A stretch of 6,712 nt of DNA from JAICKM01 sp035693165 (GTDB taxonomy: Bacteria; Chloroflexota; Chloroflexia; QHBQ01; JAICKM01): contig DASSGZ010000528.1 of assembly GCA_035693165.1 (NCBI GenBank), forward strand, positions 1 to 6,712, given 5' to 3'. The translations under genes and the position numbers were made by a program. The notes under the pieces were generated by a model. It ran no database searches. It was given only the letters and a program-made list of their open reading frames with translations, and was not told the origin of the DNA. Below, in pieces: positions 6,234 through 6,712 of the stretch (position 1 is the first letter of the stretch; each line of letters starts with the position of its first letter).

Positions 6234-6506
6234 ATGAGCGATACAGCCGTTACGCCGCAAGAGTTGGTTACACTATGGGGCCGGTTAAGTCCTGAGAATC
6301 AAGCAGTGGTTATGCAACTGTTACAGTCGCTAGCCAGGAATGATGAATTGGCCGCACTGCGCCGCCGACTGGAGGAGTTAGAGGATCGCTTAGAAGGGCC
6401 TGCGCTGCTATGCCTGCACCAGGCGGCCCTCGCAGAAGATGGGGAACCGTTCTCGGTTGAACAGGTACGGACCGGGCTTGGCATCCCCGACGTGTCCAAT
6501 ACCTGA
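6234..6506 (+). CDS. Small antitoxin-like protein upstream of a RelE/ParE-type toxin gene
   Basis: This 90-residue acidic, helical protein is probably the antitoxin of a type II pair. I do not recognise the family. Residues about 7-35 (TPQELVTLWGRLSPENQAVV onward) look like a helical DNA-binding or dimer segment, as in many small regulators. Residues 38-54 (ELAALRRRLEELEDRLE) predict a short coiled coil. The tail ALAEDGEPFSVEQVRTGLGI (65-84) resembles toxin-binding C-termini of RelB/Phd-like antitoxins. The start at ATG 6234 has AAGGAG six bases upstream. Its TGA overlaps the next ATG (TGATG), the usual coupled order of antitoxin then toxin. Seven of its 16 leucine codons are TTA or CTA, unlike the GC-ending codons of the minus-strand genes, which hints at horizontal origin. 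The role rests mainly on the downstream partner. Confidence 0.65.
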   Translation: MSDTAVTPQELVTLWGRLSPENQAVVMQLLQSLARNDELAALRRRLEELEDRLEGPALLCLHQAALAEDGEPFSVEQVRTGLGIPDVSNT

Positions 6507-6712
6507 TGTATACGCTGTGGTTCCTGCCTTCTGCGTACCGCGCTTTAACGTCCCTGGTAAGCGTGGTAGATCGGTATCGGGTCTTTACGGCGATTCTGGC
6601 CCTCCAACAGCAGGCCCCGTCCACCCGATTGTCTCAAGTTGACGGGTGCCGACGCCTGGCGTATTCGGATTGGAGATTATCGCGTAGTCTATATAATTGA
6701 GGCATGGTCATA
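6506..6712 (+). pseudogene. RelE/ParE-family toxin gene, apparently frameshifted and cut by window edge
   Basis: The first 37 codons (MYTLWFLPSAYRALTSLVSV onward to LALQQQA) match the start of RelE/ParE toxins, which have a beta strand, then FxPSA, then two helices. In that frame the rest reads as nonsense and stops at 6698-6700. The next frame carries the conserved remainder: RPPDCLKLTGADAWRIR followed by IGDYRVVYIIE, the core beta sheet of the fold. Removing one C from the CCCC run at 6615-6618 joins the two parts into one ordinary toxin. RelE members cut mRNA on the ribosome, and ParE members poison gyrase; I cannot tell which this is. The gene is therefore either inactivated by a one-base insertion or hit by a sequencing error. 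The C-terminal end is outside the window. Confidence 0.7.

Noticed and set aside
1..6712. CRISPR array, tRNA, rRNA or insertion sequence
   Set aside because: I saw no regularly spaced repeats, no tRNA or rRNA signature, and no transposase reading frame or terminal inverted repeats on either strand.

Overview
The window is GC-rich and coding-dense, with nearly everything on the minus strand. It carries most of an operon for a cytoplasmic, bidirectional, NAD(P)-linked [NiFe]-hydrogenase of the group 3b (sulfhydrogenase-like) type. Upstream of that operon is a meso-diaminopimelate decarboxylase gene (lysA). The right edge holds a small plus-strand toxin-antitoxin-like pair with different codon use. 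The gene set fits a bacterium that makes lysine by the diaminopimelate route. The hydrogenase gene order with an inserted cyclic-nucleotide-binding-fold gene, plus the high GC, reminds me of Chloroflexota, but that is a guess from gene content and not a placement.

Layout in transcription order on the minus strand: lysA (6057 to 4756); a 295-base spacer (4755 to 4461); hydB, the Fe-S beta subunit (4460 to 3279); a 152-residue HTH-less cNMP-binding-fold protein (3282 to 2824, ATGA overlap with hydB); a 78-base spacer with a strong hairpin; hydG, the FAD/NAD(P)/2Fe-2S gamma subunit (start reassigned to 2745, ending 1909); hydD, the small subunit (1907 to 1125, one base after hydG); and hydA, the large catalytic subunit (1138 off the left edge, overlapping hydD by 14 bases). 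The tight junctions imply one transcript.

From family knowledge, electrons from H2 at the NiFe site in HydA would pass through the Fe-S clusters of HydD and HydB to FAD in HydG and then to NAD(P)+, or run in reverse to evolve H2. Some relatives also reduce sulfur or polysulfide. The C-terminal end of HydA, with the second pair of Ni-binding cysteines, lies outside the window.

On the plus strand, 6234-6506 encodes a 90-residue antitoxin-like protein. Its stop overlaps the start of a RelE/ParE-like toxin gene (TGATG). The toxin gene appears frameshifted: its N-terminal half is in one frame, and the conserved C-terminal core (ending WRIRIGDYRVVYIIE) is in the next. The break lies near a run of four C at 6615-6618. 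I see no rRNA, tRNA, CRISPR array, transposase or IS end. The best leads for a second look are the unusual hydrogenase-associated cNMP-fold protein, the broken toxin, and the intercistronic hairpin before hydG. I found nothing I would call a wholly new system.
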